From Helicobacter magdeburgensis (GTDB lineage Bacteria > Campylobacterota > Campylobacteria > Campylobacterales > Helicobacteraceae), in NCBI RefSeq assembly GCF_000765825.2, contig NZ_JRPE02000004.1, positions 88,103-152,102 of the forward strand: a stretch of 64,000 nucleotides of DNA. Reading direction: 5' to 3'. The position numbers and the translations under genes are program-made. This document shows positions 9,620 to 19,165 of the stretch, piece after piece. Position 1 is the stretch's first letter. Each line of letters starts with the position of its first letter. The notes beneath the pieces were generated by a model, which ran no database searches, was not told where the DNA came from, and was given only the letters and a program-made list of their open reading frames with translations.

Positions 9620-11019
9620 TGCAAACGCCTCGTCAAACTTGGAGCTCTAGCTTAACTTATGTTTTAACGGTAGCAGGGGCTACCATTGGCTTTGGGGCGA
9701 CTTGGAGATTCCCCTATCTTGTGGGAGAAAATGGCGGTGGGGCGTATGTGCTTATCTTTGTGTTAGCGATGATCTTAGTTGGAATCCCTGTGATTTTAGT
9801 AGAAAATGTCATTGGCAGACGCGCACAGAAAAATGCCATTGACGCATTTGGCGGTGAAGTTAATGGCAAAAAGATTTCGCGTTTTTATAAGATTATTGGC
9901 TATCTTGGTATTGCTGGGGCATTTGGGATAATGGCGTATTATATGGTGCTTGGCGGCTATGTCATCACTTATATTACTAATATCATCAGTGGGAATTTGA
10001 ATCTAGCCTCCCCCATTGAAAAAGACATCGCACAAAGCTTTTATGAAAACAATATTACGCATAATCCGCTGATGGTTGGAATCTACACGGGCATTTTTGT
10101 GCTTATTAATTGGATTATTTTGAAAAAAGGTGTGATTGATGGGATTGAGCGGAGTATGAAATATCTTATGCCCTTGCTTTTTATCTGTTTGCTTATTATG
10201 GTCGCACGCAACCTTACTTTGCCAAACGCAATGGAAGGTGTAAGATTCTATCTTTTACCTGATTTTAGCAAAATTAATGCAAGGCTTTTCATTGATGTGC
10301 TAGGACAGGTATTTTTTGCACTCTCGCTTGGCTTTGGCGTGATGATAACACTCTCTTCATATTTGCAAAAAAATGAAAATATGATAAAAACCGCCGTTGC
10401 CACTGGAATCTTAAATACAATCATCGCCCTTTTAGCTGGATTTATGATTTTCCCTTCACTCTTTAGCTTTGGGCTAAGCCCCGATCAAGGGCAAAGCCTT
10501 GTGTTTCAAACGCTTCCCATTGTGTTTTCCCATATCTATTTTGGCAATATCTTAGCGGTGGTGTTTTTCCTTTTGCTTATTACCGCTGCCCTTACCACTT
10601 CACTGCCTATCTATGAAGTCATCATTACCACATTGCACGAAAAGCTTAAAGTCTCCCGCACAATGGCTATAAATATCACACTTGGGAGTATTTTTATCCT
10701 TGGTAATATCCCTTGTGTTCTCTCTTATGGTCCTTGGGAGCATATCACTTGGAATGGCAAAAATATCTTTGATATGTTTGATTATGTAAGCGGCAATATT
10801 CTTTTTGTGCTGACTTCCCTTGGCACTTTGTTTTTTGTAGGCTGGGTGCTTAAATCTCAATCCCTAAAAGAGCTTAGCAATAATGGCACACTCCACCCAC
10901 TGCTTGTAAAAATTTGGTATTACTATGTGAAGTTTTTTCTGCCCTTTATTGTGGTGCTGATTTTTATCGCGGGGAATTTTCCAAAGAGCCTTGAATACTT
11001 ATTTGCCTTCTTGCGTTAG
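9619..11019 (+). CDS. Neurotransmitter:sodium symporter family transporter
   Basis: Sodium-coupled uptake protein of the LeuT/SNF family, usually importing amino acids. The family hallmark is in the first segment: AGATIGFGATWRFPYL followed by GENGGGAY; eleven to twelve hydrophobic segments follow. I chose the ATG at 9619 (466 residues) because AAGGAG lies directly before it and it overlaps the antiporter stop as TAATG; a TTG eight codons upstream contains the ribosome site itself and is unlikely to be used. The substrate is not predictable; tyrosine, tryptophan or glutamate are possible by analogy. Confidence 0.9.
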   Translation: MQTPRQTWSSSLTYVLTVAGATIGFGATWRFPYLVGENGGGAYVLIFVLAMILVGIPVILVENVIGRRAQKNAIDAFGGEVNGKKISRFYKIIGYLGIAGAFGIMAYYMVLGGYVITYITNIISGNLNLASPIEKDIAQSFYENNITHNPLMVGIYTGIFVLINWIILKKGVIDGIERSMKYLMPLLFICLLIMVARNLTLPNAMEGVRFYLLPDFSKINARLFIDVLGQVFFALSLGFGVMITLSSYLQKNENMIKTAVATGILNTIIALLAGFMIFPSLFSFGLSPDQGQSLVFQTLPIVFSHIYFGNILAVVFFLLLITAALTTSLPIYEVIITTLHEKLKVSRTMAINITLGSIFILGNIPCVLSYGPWEHITWNGKNIFDMFDYVSGNILFVLTSLGTLFFVGWVLKSQSLKELSNNGTLHPLLVKIWYYYVKFFLPFIVVLIFIAGNFPKSLEYLFAFLR

Positions 11020-11025
11020 ATAAAA

Positions 11026-12828
11026 ATGAGAATCTTATCTGCTTTTTTTGCTCTGTGTGCTTTTGCTACTCTAAGCAACGCCTTAAGCACACAAACCCAC
11101 GCTTTAAGCATTTATGGCAATCCAAAATATCCCAAAAACTTCACACATTTTGATTATGTCAATCCAAACGCCCCAAAAGGCGGCACTTTAAAAAGCTTTA
11201 CACTCGGCACTTTTGATAGCCTTAATCCCTTTAGTCAAAAGGGCAATCCCGCAGCAGAACTTAACGCCCTTGTGTATAACACCCTCACCATTCAAAGTCT
11301 TGATGAGCCTTTTAGCGAATACGCCCTTGTGGCAGATTCTATGACGCAAGGCAGGGATTTTATTATCTTTCATCTTAATAAAAAGGCGAGATTTAGCGAT
11401 GGGAAGCCTATTAGAGCAAAAGATGTTGTTTTTAGCTTTGAGACACTTTTACAAAAAGGCAAGATTGACTTTAAACGCTACTATGCTGATGTGAAGAGTG
11501 TTAAGGCGTTAAATGATTTAGAAGTGATTTTTTATTTTAAAACAGATTCAAATAAGGAGCTACCGCTGATTTTAGGGCAGATTCCTATTTTGCCCTCACA
11601 CATTTATCTTCAAAATGGCAAAAACACCTTTGGGGAAAATCCCTTGCAAATCCCTGTGGGAAGCGGGGCATATAAAGTCAAAAAGTTTGATTTAGGGCGG
11701 AGTATCACCTATGAGCGAGACCCAAACTATTGGGCAAAAGACCACCCCACACAAAAAGGAATGTATAATTTTGATGAAGTGGTGGTGGAATATTACAAAG
11801 ATCCTGCCGTGGCACAAACTGCGTTTATGGCGGGAGAATATGACTACCGCATTGAAACTTCGGCAAAAGTATGGGCAAATGACTATGAAGGCAGGGCAAA
11901 AAGGGAGGGGAAGATCATCTTACAAAGCTTTAGACACGAGCTACCTAGCACATTGCAAGGATTCTTTTTCAACACAAGAAAGCCCATTTTTGCTGATAAA
12001 AGAGTGCGAGAGGCGATTTTTTATGCCTTTGATTTTGAATGGAGCAATAAGAATCTTTTTTATAATCAATATGAACGCACCACACATATTTTTCATAACT
12101 CCCCTTTTGCAAGTTCTGCTTTGCCGCAAGGAAAGGAGCTAGAAATACTTCTGCCCTATAAAGACAGGCTAGATTCTAGAATCTTTACCCAACCCTACAT
12201 TGTGCCTATAACAAATGGAGCGCAAAAGCGTGGGGAAAATTTGCGAGAAAATCTCAAATACGCAAGAGATTTATTAGAATCTGCGGGATTTTATGTGAAA
12301 AATGGCAGACTTTATACGCCAACACACAAGCCTTTTAGCTTTGAAATCCTTATCTCTTATGAAGCTTTTGAACGCATTTGCCTACCCTTTGCTAAGAATC
12401 TTAAAAAGCTAGGGATTGAAGCTAAAATACGCAAGGTTGATGATTCACAATACATTAATCGTGTGCGGGCTTTTGAATATGATATGGTTGTTGAACTCTT
12501 AGGGCAAAGTTTGTTTCCGGGCAATGAGCAAAACTACTATTGGAGCTCTCAAGTTGCCAACACCAAAGGAAGTAAAAACTTTGCTGGTGTGCAAGATCCT
12601 GTAGTAGATGAGCTGATTACCAAATTGCTTAATGCCAATTCGCAGCAGGATAGAATAGCTATTGGCAAAGCCCTTGATAGAGTGCTACTATGGGGCTTTT
12701 ATGTCCTGCCGCATTTTAATCTCCCAGCATTCCGCATAGCCTATTGGCATACAATCGCTATGCCTAGCCAAACTCCGCCCTATGGGATTGACCCATACTT
12801 ATGGTGGAGTAAGGGAGCAAAAAGCTAG
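11026..12828 (+). CDS. Periplasmic solute-binding protein, YejA/oligopeptide type (SBP family 5)
   Basis: 600 residues with a Sec signal peptide (cleavage near residue 20, after FATLSNA). The mature part begins ALSIYGNPKYP and contains FDYVNPNAPKGGTLK and FDSLNPF, typical of YejA-like family 5 binding proteins that deliver peptides or microcin C to an ABC importer. Conserved KFSDG-like (RFSDGKPI) and YRLLKFN-like segments follow the family pattern. It starts 6 bases after the transporter gene. No ABC permease or ATPase of the Yej/Opp type is adjacent, so it is an orphan binding protein here and must work with a transporter encoded elsewhere. Confidence 0.88.
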   Translation: MRILSAFFALCAFATLSNALSTQTHALSIYGNPKYPKNFTHFDYVNPNAPKGGTLKSFTLGTFDSLNPFSQKGNPAAELNALVYNTLTIQSLDEPFSEYALVADSMTQGRDFIIFHLNKKARFSDGKPIRAKDVVFSFETLLQKGKIDFKRYYADVKSVKALNDLEVIFYFKTDSNKELPLILGQIPILPSHIYLQNGKNTFGENPLQIPVGSGAYKVKKFDLGRSITYERDPNYWAKDHPTQKGMYNFDEVVVEYYKDPAVAQTAFMAGEYDYRIETSAKVWANDYEGRAKREGKIILQSFRHELPSTLQGFFFNTRKPIFADKRVREAIFYAFDFEWSNKNLFYNQYERTTHIFHNSPFASSALPQGKELEILLPYKDRLDSRIFTQPYIVPITNGAQKRGENLRENLKYARDLLESAGFYVKNGRLYTPTHKPFSFEILISYEAFERICLPFAKNLKKLGIEAKIRKVDDSQYINRVRAFEYDMVVELLGQSLFPGNEQNYYWSSQVANTKGSKNFAGVQDPVVDELITKLLNANSQQDRIAIGKALDRVLLWGFYVLPHFNLPAFRIAYWHTIAMPSQTPPYGIDPYLWWSKGAKS

Positions 12829-12885
12829 AAAATGCTAGAATCCACGCTTTTTTACACAATAACATAGAGATAAAAAGGATAAAAA

Positions 12886-14676
12886 ATGCCACGCAAAAAA
12901 CGACATAAAAATCAAAAAAGTGCTTTAGGAATCTTAAGGGAGCTGACTACAAGGCGAGATAAGATTATTTTGCTTTTTTTATTTATCGCTACTATCATTC
13001 TATCTTTGATTGAAACGCTTGGCATTAGTGTGATTATGCCTTTTATCACATTTGCAAGTAATCCGGATATGATTTTTGCCCACTGGAGTTCAAAGTGGCT
13101 ATATGACACGCTTGGCTTTGACAGCACATTGCATTTTATGTATGCTTTTAGTGCTTTGCTTTTGGGATTTTATGTCTTTCGTGCGTTGTATAATACATTA
13201 TACAATTATACAATTTCTCGGTTTGCTTTTAGGAAGTTTCACTACTTTGCCTATCGGCTTTTTTGTAAAAGTGTGGATCTTAGCTATCTTGATTTTGCCC
13301 ATAAAAAGACAGATAAGATTCGTGAGACCATAACTACCCAAGCACAAAACACTTCATTTTATCTCCAAAATCTTTTACAACTTGCTTCAGAGTTTTTTAC
13401 CATTTGTCTTATGTATGCACTTTTGCTTATGGTAAGTTGGAAAATGACTTTGGTGCTGACATTGTTGCTTGGTATGCAGGTGTTTTTTATTATTAAACTT
13501 CTTTCACGCAAAATCAACAAAAAAGGTGAGATTGATGTAGAAATGAAAACAAAGTTAAGTGAGCTTATCACAAAAACTTTTGGGAATTTTAAGTTTATTA
13601 AGCTTAAAGGCAATCAAGATGAAGTCTATCATGCATTTGATAAACTCTTACGCAAACGCACCAATGCCAATATTATCACATACAGCCTTCTGCCACTCCC
13701 GCGTATTATCCTTGAGACCATTGGCTTTAGTGTGCTTATTGCCTGTGTGGCTTATATTTTATTTCAATATAACGATGCAAGTGCGGTTATCCCCATTATC
13801 TCTATGTATGCCTTGGCGTTATATAGAATCTTGCCTGCAGTAACGCGTATTCTTGGCAATATCAACAATATGAACTACTACACCCATTCCGTATATAGCG
13901 TATATGAAAATCTCACCTACCATACAGAAGATGAATATCAAGAGCCTTGTGCGTTTGTAGATTCTATTAAGTTAGAAAATGTTGATTTTGCCTATGTGAG
14001 CCATAAGCCGATTTTAAAAGACTTTTCATTAGAGATTAAAAAAGGAGAGAAAGTCGCATTTGTGGGGCAAAGTGGAGCTGGGAAAAGCACACTTGTAGAT
14101 CTCATCATTGGAATCTACAAGCCCCAAAGAGGACATTTACTTGTAGATAATGTGCCTATTACCAACCACAATCTAAGGGCGTGGCGGAAAAAAATCGGCT
14201 ATATCCCACAAAGCATTTATCTTTTTGATGGCTCCGTGGCGGAAAATGTCGCCTTTGGCTCTGTTTTTGATGAAGAAAAAATCAAAATCGCCTGTCAAAA
14301 AGCCCAGATTCTAGATTTCTTAAACACACATAATGGAATCTACACACGCGTAGGAGAGGGTGGAATCTTGCTCAGTGGCGGACAAAAGCAACGCATAGGC
14401 ATAGCAAGGGCGATTTATGATGACCCTGAAATCCTTGTGCTTGATGAAGCCACCTCCGCGTTAGATAATCAAACTGAAGCTGACATTATGGAGCAAATCT
14501 ATGATGTGGCGAGTAATAAAACACTGCTTATCATCGCCCACCGACTAAGCACGATTGAGCGATGTGAGCGTAAGATTGAGCTACAAACAAATAGCAATGG
14601 GGGGGGGGCAGTAATGAAAACCTATAAAACCCAAAATACAATAGATCAAGGGATCAAAAATGAAGTATTATCTTGA
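12886..14676 (+). CDS. pglK: ABC-type lipid-linked oligosaccharide flippase (PglK/Wzk-like)
   Basis: Half-size ABC exporter of 596 residues. Residues about 25-320 carry six membrane segments; the nucleotide-binding domain has Walker A GQSGAGKST (about 393-401), signature LLSGGQKQR (about 495), Walker B ILVLDEATSAL and the H-loop IIAHRLST. Segments such as SLIETLGISVIMPFITFAS and NFKFIKLKG closely resemble Campylobacter PglK as I remember it, which flips the N-glycan precursor; the H. pylori homologue Wzk flips O-antigen. The C-terminus is odd: after the H-loop a run of ten G bases (14599-14608) encodes Gly-Gly-Gly and the frame continues to overlap the next gene by 17 bases. Either neighbouring frame would stop within about 7 codons. 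Confidence 0.9.
   Translation: MPRKKRHKNQKSALGILRELTTRRDKIILLFLFIATIILSLIETLGISVIMPFITFASNPDMIFAHWSSKWLYDTLGFDSTLHFMYAFSALLLGFYVFRALYNTLYNYTISRFAFRKFHYFAYRLFCKSVDLSYLDFAHKKTDKIRETITTQAQNTSFYLQNLLQLASEFFTICLMYALLLMVSWKMTLVLTLLLGMQVFFIIKLLSRKINKKGEIDVEMKTKLSELITKTFGNFKFIKLKGNQDEVYHAFDKLLRKRTNANIITYSLLPLPRIILETIGFSVLIACVAYILFQYNDASAVIPIISMYALALYRILPAVTRILGNINNMNYYTHSVYSVYENLTYHTEDEYQEPCAFVDSIKLENVDFAYVSHKPILKDFSLEIKKGEKVAFVGQSGAGKSTLVDLIIGIYKPQRGHLLVDNVPITNHNLRAWRKKIGYIPQSIYLFDGSVAENVAFGSVFDEEKIKIACQKAQILDFLNTHNGIYTRVGEGGILLSGGQKQRIGIARAIYDDPEILVLDEATSALDNQTEADIMEQIYDVASNKTLLIIAHRLSTIERCERKIELQTNSNGGGAVMKTYKTQNTIDQGIKNEVLS
14599..14608 (+). repeat. G10 homopolymer, candidate phase-variable tract
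   Basis: Ten consecutive G bases inside the 3' end of the flippase gene. With ten G the reading frame continues to 14676, past the start of the ATPase gene at 14660. With nine G it would stop at TAA 14612-14614, and with eleven at TAA 14625-14627. Homopolymer G tracts of this length in Helicobacter and Campylobacter commonly change length by slipped-strand mispairing. Confidence 0.85.
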
Positions 14677-16423
14677 TTTTATCCACGCCACAACAATAAA
14701 AAAAGCAAAGATTTTTAGCTTTTTAAAATGCGATGAGAATGAGGCTAAGATTTTACAATTTATGGCAAAGGCTTTGCTTCAAGGGGAGAGTGATTTTGTG
14801 GTGCATACTTTGCTTTACAAAAGCCTGATTGAACCAAAGGCAGATTCAAGAATCAAAACAAGTGAAAAAGCCCTAAGCTTTTTGCCCCATATCCGCAATC
14901 TTATTGAGCTAGGCTGGATAACACAAAGCTCCTTTTTACAGCCTAAAATCACAGATATTGCCTTGCTTGAGCTTTATAATGATAATGTCTGCTTGTCTCA
15001 CGCATTTTTGAAGCTCCTAGAAGATGGTGCGTTGAATGTTGATTTGCCAGAGATTACACCTTATGAAGACCATTTAGAATACTTAAAAGATCGCTTTTCT
15101 CACATTGAGCTTTTACACAAAATGAGTGGGCTAAAATTTTCTCAAAAGCTAGATTCTCCCTCACTTTCCCGCGCGAACTACCGCCTAAAACTTTTAGAAG
15201 AAACAATCCAATCACGCCTTCAACTCACAACAAAAGATATAAGCATTATAAAGCTCATCAAAGAACAGCATTTAGAGCCAAAAGAGCAGATTATCTTTTT
15301 TGCGTTATTGAAAGAAGAATATAGCAGTAGCGATGAAAACTTGCGTGATATGAATGCCCTGCTTGAGCTTATAAGCCTTGATGAGTATGATAAGATTAAG
15401 CACCGCTCCTTGCTTGATGAAAATTCCAATCTCGTGCAAAAGGGCTTAATTGACTATGATGAGCTTTTAAATCCCTTTGGTGGAATCTCGCGGACTTTTT
15501 TTATCCCAGAAGAGATTTTACAAAATATTATCCACCCTAATAAAAAGAAAAAACGCAATAAAATTAGCCTAGATTCTCTTATCAAAAACCAAGATATTTT
15601 TGAGCTTGTAGAGCCAAAATATGATATGAATGAGATTATTTTGCACCAAAACACGCGTGAGATTCTCAATAATCTCTTAGCCCAAGTCAATAGCAATGTC
15701 GTGCATTTACTGCACCTTTGGGGCATAAGAGATAAGAAAAAGGGCATTGATGCTAAAATTTTGCTCTATGGCACTCCCGGCTCTGGCAAGACAATCACCG
15801 CCCTAGCCTTAGCTAAAAGCCTAAAAAAGCAGGTGCTAAGCTTTGATTGCTCTAAAATCCTATCAATGTATATTGGTGAATCTGAAAAAAATGTCCGCAG
15901 GATTTTTGATAGCTATAATGAGATTTGCAAAAGCATTAAAAATGAGCCGATTTTACTGCTTGATGAAGCCGATCAATTCCTTAGCACACGATCCAGCAGC
16001 GGCAATAGTGCAGATAAAATGCATAACCAAATGCAAAATATTTTCTTAGAGCAAATTGAGCGATTTGATGGAATCTTAATTGCCACAACCAATCTTTTAG
16101 AAAACTTTGATACCGCCTTTTCACGCCGCTTTAACTACAAAATAGAATTTAAGCGTCCAAATAGGGAGCAAAGAGAAGCCTTGTGGCTTAAGTATCTGCC
16201 ACAAAATGCGGAGTTTAGCGTAGATTCTAAAGAGAATCTTGCCAAAACCCTAGCAGAATATGACTTAAGCGGAGGGCAAATCGCCCTTGTGATTAAAAAC
16301 ACCGCCTATAAAGTTGCCACAAAAAAAGAGAGTATTTTCACGCAAGAAGATTTTATCACGCAGATTAAAGCCGAGCTTAGTGGGAATTTTGACAATAACA
16401 AACCTATGGGCTTTAGAGCCTAA
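14660..16423 (+). CDS. AAA-family ATPase of unknown target
   Basis: 587 residues. The N-terminal ~330 residues are helical and match nothing I recognise. The C-terminal part is a classical AAA module: Walker A GTPGSGKT (about 371-378), Walker B ILLLDEAD, sensor-1 IATTN, arginine-finger region SRRF and sensor-2-like GGQIALV. This resembles FtsH, CDC48 and spastin modules, but there is no membrane anchor or protease domain, so it is probably a remodelling or unfolding ATPase. AAGGGA precedes the ATG. It overlaps the flippase tail by 17 bases and shares one base with the following ATPase gene (TAATG), so the three are translationally linked. Cellular role unknown. Confidence 0.85.
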   Translation: MKYYLDFIHATTIKKAKIFSFLKCDENEAKILQFMAKALLQGESDFVVHTLLYKSLIEPKADSRIKTSEKALSFLPHIRNLIELGWITQSSFLQPKITDIALLELYNDNVCLSHAFLKLLEDGALNVDLPEITPYEDHLEYLKDRFSHIELLHKMSGLKFSQKLDSPSLSRANYRLKLLEETIQSRLQLTTKDISIIKLIKEQHLEPKEQIIFFALLKEEYSSSDENLRDMNALLELISLDEYDKIKHRSLLDENSNLVQKGLIDYDELLNPFGGISRTFFIPEEILQNIIHPNKKKKRNKISLDSLIKNQDIFELVEPKYDMNEIILHQNTREILNNLLAQVNSNVVHLLHLWGIRDKKKGIDAKILLYGTPGSGKTITALALAKSLKKQVLSFDCSKILSMYIGESEKNVRRIFDSYNEICKSIKNEPILLLDEADQFLSTRSSSGNSADKMHNQMQNIFLEQIERFDGILIATTNLLENFDTAFSRRFNYKIEFKRPNREQREALWLKYLPQNAEFSVDSKENLAKTLAEYDLSGGQIALVIKNTAYKVATKKESIFTQEDFITQIKAELSGNFDNNKPMGFRA

Positions 16424-17499
16424 TGCAAGATATTTCAAAGTCCTACCTTGAACGCGTTGTGGGGATTAAGCCTAGGCGTTATGGGCTAAAAAAACAAAAA
16501 ACTTTTCTCTATGGGGCAAGTGGAGTGGGGAAAAGCTCTCTGGCATTCTTACATAGTGCAAAATACAAAAAGACGCTGTATATTAATTGTGCTGATTCTC
16601 GCATAGATATAGAATCTGCCAATGCCCTTATTCTAAAAAGCTTTTTGGAGAAAAACCTTGAGCTTTTGATTATTGATTCTTATACGCCAAAAATCTCCCT
16701 GCCAAATCTTAATTACATTATTCTTATTGCAAATTCCAACGCCCACTGCCCAAAAGATTTTAAGAGTAAGAAAATCCACCCCCTAAGTTTTGAAGAATAC
16801 ATTGGCTTTGATTCTAAAAATCTCTCAATCAATAATCTTTTTAATCTTTTTTTAAAAGAGGGCAATCTCCCTGAGATTCAAAAACTTGATCCAAGCTATA
16901 AAATCACTCGCAAGCAAGAGATTTTACAACTCTCCCTTAAAAACGACTTTGATATTTTTTGTTCTCTTTTAACAATGCAGGGGCAAAAGCTCACAATAAA
17001 CCACATCTACACGATTTTGAAAAAAACGCATAAAATTTCAAAAGATAGAATCTACCCCTTGCTTCAGTCCTTAAATGAATCTGGCTTTATTTTTTTACTC
17101 CCTCATCACACAACTTCAAGCAAAAAGCTTTATTTTTATGACTTTACTTTGCCCTTGTGCGTGCAGATTGAGCGGAATTTTTTAGCAAGTTTGGAAAATA
17201 TGCTTTTATTAGAGCTTATTGCTTTTTGTGAGCGTTATGAGTGTGAAAGCAGTATATATTATGGCGATATTGGGGAGTTTATAAGCCCACTTGGCATTTT
17301 TATCTTTCTGCCCTTTAGCACCAAAGAGAGCATAGAATCTAAATTGAAAAAATTTAGCTTTCAAGCCTTGCATATTTATGTGATTACGCTTAATTTTGAA
17401 GGCAGTGGGAAGCTCAATCTAGCCCACACTACACTTGAATGGGAGGCATTAAACTTTATTGACTTTGCCCTTGAGTTTAGCCCACAAGCAAAGGCTTAA
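16423..17499 (+). CDS. P-loop ATPase (AAA_14/DUF4143-like architecture), function unknown
   Basis: 358 residues. The P-loop is at residues 31-39 (GASGVGKSS) and a Walker B-like strand LLIIDSYTP lies at about 85-93. A central winged-helix-like region (HIYTILKKTHKISKDRIYPLL) and a C-terminal segment reminiscent of the restriction-endonuclease-like half of DUF4143 ATPases follow (FYDFTLPLCVQIERNF). The arginine-rich start (GIKPRRYGLKKQK) is also seen in that ATPase group. It begins on the last base of the upstream AAA gene's stop codon, implying coupled synthesis and perhaps a shared complex. It ends 14 bases from the convergent purH gene. The family assignment is tentative; the ATPase fold is not. 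Confidence 0.75.
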   Translation: MQDISKSYLERVVGIKPRRYGLKKQKTFLYGASGVGKSSLAFLHSAKYKKTLYINCADSRIDIESANALILKSFLEKNLELLIIDSYTPKISLPNLNYIILIANSNAHCPKDFKSKKIHPLSFEEYIGFDSKNLSINNLFNLFLKEGNLPEIQKLDPSYKITRKQEILQLSLKNDFDIFCSLLTMQGQKLTINHIYTILKKTHKISKDRIYPLLQSLNESGFIFLLPHHTTSSKKLYFYDFTLPLCVQIERNFLASLENMLLLELIAFCERYECESSIYYGDIGEFISPLGIFIFLPFSTKESIESKLKKFSFQALHIYVITLNFEGSGKLNLAHTTLEWEALNFIDFALEFSPQAKA

Positions 17500-17513
17500 A
17501 ATCTTAAGATTCA

Positions 17514-19040
17514 CTAATGCAAAAAATGCCTTGTATGTGTGAAAAGCATAGCTATGCCATATTCATCACACGCCTCTATCACCTCATCATCGCGGATTGA
17601 CCCGCCCGGCTGGATAATCGCACTCACCCCCATTTGATGAGCCATATCCACACTATCACGGAATGGGAAAAACGCCTCACTCGCACACACACAACCCTGC
17701 AAATCTAGCCCCATATCTTTTGCCTTAGCAAATGCCGCCCTTGCTGCATCAACGCGGCTTGTCATACCCATACCAATGGCTACAAGTGTGGAATCTTTGA
17801 CATACACGACACAATTTGACTTTGTAAGTGCGGCGATAAGATAGGCAATCTCTAAATCCCTTTGTTGCGTAGAATCTGGAGCTTTTTTAGTTTTTAAGCT
17901 AGATTCCATAATCTCTTCTTTTTTCACACAATCGCTATTTTGAAACACAAATCCACCCTGAATATGCTTAAAGTCATACTCATCTTGTGGCAGGGGGGCA
18001 GTTTGGATAAAAATTTTCATTCGCTTTTTACTTGCAAACACATCTAACGCCTCTTGTGTGATGTCCTTTGCCACAAGCACTTCTATAAACATCTTATTGA
18101 TCTCTTTAGCAAGCTCTAAGCCCACCTCGCCATTTATAGCCGCCACGCCACCATAAGCACTGATATTATCACATTGCAAAGCCGCCCTATAAGAATCTAA
18201 AAGCGTGTCTTTTAATGCAAAACCGCAAGGATTGCCGTGCTTGACAATACATACCACTTTAGAATCTTCCCCAAATGCTGTGGCGATTTTTACCGCAGCA
18301 TTCATATCTGTAAGATTATTAAAACTCGCCTCGCCCTTTTTTTGTATAAAGTGCTTCTGCCAAAAGGATCCAAACTCATACAACGCACCGCTTTGGTGTG
18401 GATTCTCCCCATAGCGTGTTTGAAAGACCTTCTGCCCCACGATAAATCGCTTTTCCCCAAAGCCCCCATTAAATCGCTCATTCATATAATTTGCAATCGT
18501 GCTATCATAACTTGCTGTATGCTCATAGGCTTTAATCATCATTTTTTGTCGCAACTCAAGTGTGTTTTGATTATTTTTTAAAGCTTCTATAATCATTTTA
18601 TAATCTGCCTTATCAGTTACCACTAGCACACTTGCGTGATTTTTTGCAGCTGAACGCACCATAGCAGGACCGCCAATATCAATATTTTCAATAATTTCTG
18701 CAAAATCCTGTGTCCTTTGGATTGTCTGCTTAAATGGATACAGATTCACACATACAAGATCTATGCTCTCTATGCCCTTTTGTGTCGCGACTTTGACATC
18801 ATCTTCACATTCTCGGCGATAGAGTATGCCGCCGTGAATCTTAGGGTGCAGAGTTTTCACTCGCCCATCAAATAACTCTTCACTCTGTGTGTATTCCCCC
18901 ACATCAATGGCTGATACTTGAGATTCTAATAAAAGCTTCAAAGTCCCACCCGTGCTTAGAATCTTATAGCCCAAAGCTACTAAATCTCTACCAAACTCTA
19001 CAATGCCCTCTTTATCACTGACACTTAGTAACGCATACAT
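17514..19040 (-). CDS. purH: Bifunctional AICAR formyltransferase / IMP cyclohydrolase
   Basis: Catalyses the last two steps of de novo purine synthesis to IMP. At 508 residues it has the normal two-domain layout. The N-terminal MGS-like cyclohydrolase domain starts [13 protein letters not shown] and contains [20 protein letters not shown] and [16 protein letters not shown]. The C-terminal transformylase contains [32 protein letters not shown] and [18 protein letters not shown] precedes the ATG. It stands alone on the minus strand, convergent with the ATPase gene; purN and purF lie elsewhere in the window, so the pathway genes are dispersed. Confidence 0.97.
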   Translation of the reverse strand: MYALLSVSDKEGIVEFGRDLVALGYKILSTGGTLKLLLESQVSAIDVGEYTQSEELFDGRVKTLHPKIHGGILYRRECEDDVKVATQKGIESIDLVCVNLYPFKQTIQRTQDFAEIIENIDIGGPAMVRSAAKNHASVLVVTDKADYKMIIEALKNNQNTLELRQKMMIKAYEHTASYDSTIANYMNERFNGGFGEKRFIVGQKVFQTRYGENPHQSGALYEFGSFWQKHFIQKKGEASFNNLTDMNAAVKIATAFGEDSKVVCIVKHGNPCGFALKDTLLDSYRAALQCDNISAYGGVAAINGEVGLELAKEINKMFIEVLVAKDITQEALDVFASKKRMKIFIQTAPLPQDEYDFKHIQGGFVFQNSDCVKKEEIMESSLKTKKAPDSTQQRDLEIAYLIAALTKSNCVVYVKDSTLVAIGMGMTSRVDAARAAFAKAKDMGLDLQGCVCASEAFFPFRDSVDMAHQMGVSAIIQPGGSIRDDEVIEACDEYGIAMLFTHTRHFLH

Positions 19041-19165
19041 AATTATCCTTATTTGTAAATTTTGTGTAGTATTGTAGCCATATTTTTTCTAAGGCAATTA
19101 AATGACAAGCGACTTCATAGCAAAGCGTTTGCAAAGCAAGGTATTTAAATGACAAGGCGGTTTGA

